A stretch of 64,000 nucleotides of DNA from Chloroflexota bacterium (GTDB taxonomy: Bacteria > Chloroflexota > Anaerolineae > Anaerolineales > Villigracilaceae): contig JACRPQ010000013.1 in assembly GCA_016223135.1 (NCBI GenBank), positions 105,058-169,057 on the forward strand, given 5' to 3'. A program made the position numbers and the translations under genes. Positions 62,471 through 64,000 of the stretch are shown here, one piece after another. Position 1 is the first letter of the stretch. Each line of letters opens with the position of its first letter. The notes under the pieces were generated by a model that did no database searches, was not told where the DNA came from, and saw nothing but the letters and a program-made list of their open reading frames with translations.

Positions 62471-63673
62471 AGACGGCACATAAGGAAATGTCGCTTTTCC
62501 ACCAATCAAATCAATAAGATATTGCCAGTGTTCGAGAAATGGAAATTGCTTAACATAATAATTATCAAAGAGAGGAATTGAAGACATTCCGTTCAAAATG
62601 ATTACAGAGATTACAATCAAAAACATATAATTGGGTGTCTCGATAGGTTGATTCTTGTTTGTAGTGTATGCAACGGACAGCATAAGAAAGCTGACAGTCC
62701 CTGTCAGGGTATTCCACCGATAAATATCCCAGCCCCATAAATGCATTACCAACGGGGATAGAGAAGCTAGAATCGCTAATACGATGAAATAAAATTTAGC
62801 CCCCGCTTGTTTGAGGGTTAAACTTGTGAAGTAAATAAAAACAAGAAAAGTGGGAGCTGTAATCAGAAATGATTTGGATAAGCGTATGAAATAGTTGTTG
62901 GTTTGTAAGTTTTTCATGATATTAAAATTATCGTTCAAATCTCTCACCAGCACGTCAAATGCGTCTTCTCGTAAAGGATGCGCAACTTCGGCTTGTAAGC
63001 GAATGTACATTTCGTGCGCTTCTGATTGTTGTAAAGTGAAATTGGCAATAACTACTACCAAGATCAGCAGTGTTACCGTCCATCCCCCTAACATCAAAAT
63101 CTTTTTTGTTTGTTCCTCTGGCTCGATGCTAAATAGAAGAGACATAAAGATAACAGGAAAAAATATGATAAAAATAGCTTCATGAATTAGAACAGCAAGA
63201 GGGATGAACAGCGATGAAAAAAGTAGTTTTTTATAAAAACCATTGATTTTTAACGTTATCAAGGAAATTAACAAGCCTATGTGATCAAAATAACCAACAG
63301 TATGAGACAGAAAAACAATCGAAAAACTTGAAGCAAAAACAGCTGAACATCCTATAAAGATTGAATTTTGGGTATTAATAAAATCATTTATTACCATACT
63401 TAGCAGAATGATATTTATAGAAAATATCACAATGCTGAAAACGACAAAAAATTCGTATGACATTAGATAGGGGTTATTCAATTGATAAATAATTTCGCCA
63501 ATGAGCCCTCTTTTGATAAAGCCAAAATCGTAGTTAAACAAAAAAATACTGTACGACCACATGTTTGGAAATCGAATTCCCCTAAGAATTGAAAAGAACA
63601 ATATTGCAAAAACTGTAAAACGCTTGTATTTGATATCGAATCTAGAACCTATCACTTGTTTAATATGGTGCAT
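62465..63673 (-). CDS. Polytopic membrane protein (EpsG/glycosyltransferase-like topology)
   Basis: The product is 402 residues with about ten membrane segments, very AT-rich. A loop near residues 215-255 is polar (SEAHEMYIRLQAEVAHPLRE). Topology resembles EpsG/Wzy-type membrane proteins of polysaccharide pathways, but no catalytic motif is clear. Its stop falls inside an attC-like site and its start 17 bases from another, so it behaves as a one-gene cassette. Confidence 0.6.
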   Translation of the reverse strand: MHHIKQVIGSRFDIKYKRFTVFAILFFSILRGIRFPNMWSYSIFLFNYDFGFIKRGLIGEIIYQLNNPYLMSYEFFVVFSIVIFSINIILLSMVINDFINTQNSIFIGCSAVFASSFSIVFLSHTVGYFDHIGLLISLITLKINGFYKKLLFSSLFIPLAVLIHEAIFIIFFPVIFMSLLFSIEPEEQTKKILMLGGWTVTLLILVVVIANFTLQQSEAHEMYIRLQAEVAHPLREDAFDVLVRDLNDNFNIMKNLQTNNYFIRLSKSFLITAPTFLVFIYFTSLTLKQAGAKFYFIVLAILASLSPLVMHLWGWDIYRWNTLTGTVSFLMLSVAYTTNKNQPIETPNYMFLIVISVIILNGMSSIPLFDNYYVKQFPFLEHWQYLIDLIGGKATFPYVPSR

Positions 63674-63689
63674 GGGCTTTTACTCTTAT

Positions 63690-63797
63690 CGCTAACAAAT
63701 CTGTTGAAAAAGTCCCTTTTGCAAAGACCGCCCGCCTGGGGCGGGCGCAACTCCCAGCGGCGCAGGCGGGAGCGTTTCTTGAAACGGTGTGTTAGGC
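63690..63797. repeat. attC-like site (most canonical)
   Basis: CGCTAAC (63,690-63,696) and GTTAGGC (63,791-63,797) form the ends, with a GCCCGCC/GGCGGGC-rich imperfect stem between. On the minus strand it reads GCCTAAC-ACACC-GTTTC, close to the R''-spacer-L'' order of attC. Confidence 0.6.
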
Positions 63798-63862
63798 GTT
63801 TTTTGTTTTTGCAGCACCACGACTATTGAATTCCATTTCCATCAAAATCTTTAGGATAGAAC

Positions 63863-64000
63863 TGACCTGCTCTGGAAAATGTGACCAAGTAAAATGAGAG
63901 TCGAGCGCCCTAAAAAGGAGCCAAACTCTATGAACCGAAAAAAGCCCGAACAGATTGTCAAACTCTTGCGGAAAGCCGAGGAAGCATTGGCGCAAGGCAA
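63863..64000 (+). mobile_element. Left end of an IS3-family insertion sequence
   Basis: TGACCTGCTCTGGAAAATGT at 63,863 looks like an IS3-family terminal repeat and is followed 67 bases later by an OrfA start. The element continues beyond the window. It interrupts what looks like a cassette gene end (FYPKDFDGNGIQ then stop at 63,823, minus strand). Confidence 0.55.
63930..64000 (+). CDS. IS3-family transposase OrfA, cut by window end
   Basis: The first 23 residues (MNRKKPEQIVKLLRKAEEAL...) match the HTH-start of IS3-type OrfA. AAAAAGGAG lies 9 bases upstream of the ATG. Confidence 0.65.
   Translation, partial: MNRKKPEQIVKLLRKAEEALAQG

Overview
The window looks like a large integrated mobile element (about 1 to 52,090) joined to host chromosome (about 52,090 to 64,000). 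The host is probably a Chloroflexota bacterium of the Anaerolineae type. This rests on gene style only: a Tad-like pilus set, a bacterial family-B DNA polymerase operon, KaiC/HD-GYP signalling and moderate GC. No rRNA, tRNA or phylogenetic marker is present, so the assignment is tentative.

Layout. (a) 1-0.9 kb: two small plus-strand genes, ended by a strong terminator. (b) 1.0-17.75 kb: one long minus-strand operon carrying a class-1-like DISARM system: SNF2-type helicase (DrmD), large adenine methylase (DrmMI), a small PD-(D/E)XK-like protein, helicase DrmA and DUF1998 protein DrmB. No drmC phospholipase follows. Instead come a split, slicer-dead Argonaute (N-L1-L2-like protein plus MID-PIWI protein) and a protein with a C-terminal HEPN/Ymh-type R-x4-H motif. 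This combination is the most interesting feature of the window. (c) 17.9-22.7 kb: a bacterial ubiquitin-like cassette (Ubl, E2, JAB-E1 fusion), transcribed divergently from a sigma-factor-like gene, a small regulator and an ImmA/IrrE protease. A 272-bp direct repeat brackets the module. (d) 22.4-30.7 kb and 34.5-48.2 kb: the element backbone, with T4SS-like membrane proteins, TadB/TadC, two prepilin-peptidase-like proteins, Flp and TadE-like pilins, an M23 peptidase, an LCP protein, a DnaA-N-type replication initiator with an internal iteron-like array, and ParA. (e) 30.9-34.5 kb: a plus-strand island with a LuxR-type regulator whose promoter contains a LexA-type box, followed by a RecA-like protein with a clamp-binding tail, a small helical protein and an apparently inactivated family-B polymerase. 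(f) 38.4-40.5 kb: a lone zinc-finger/nuclease-like cargo gene. (g) 49.7-52.1 kb: an HTH protein and a large serine recombinase. The recombinase frame runs into a truncated yyaL/DUF255 gene, which marks the integration site.

The host part (53.2-63.8 kb) is a set of unrelated minus-strand genes separated by recurring imperfect palindromes with GTTRRRY-like ends. Several gene stops fall just before or inside these sites, as in integron cassette arrays. Content includes DUF3800, a GGDEF protein, and a KaiC / receiver / PAS-GAF-HD-GYP trio with a frameshift. An IS3-family element begins at the right edge.

All calls come from reading the translated sequence. No database search was run, so family names rest on motifs I can point to.
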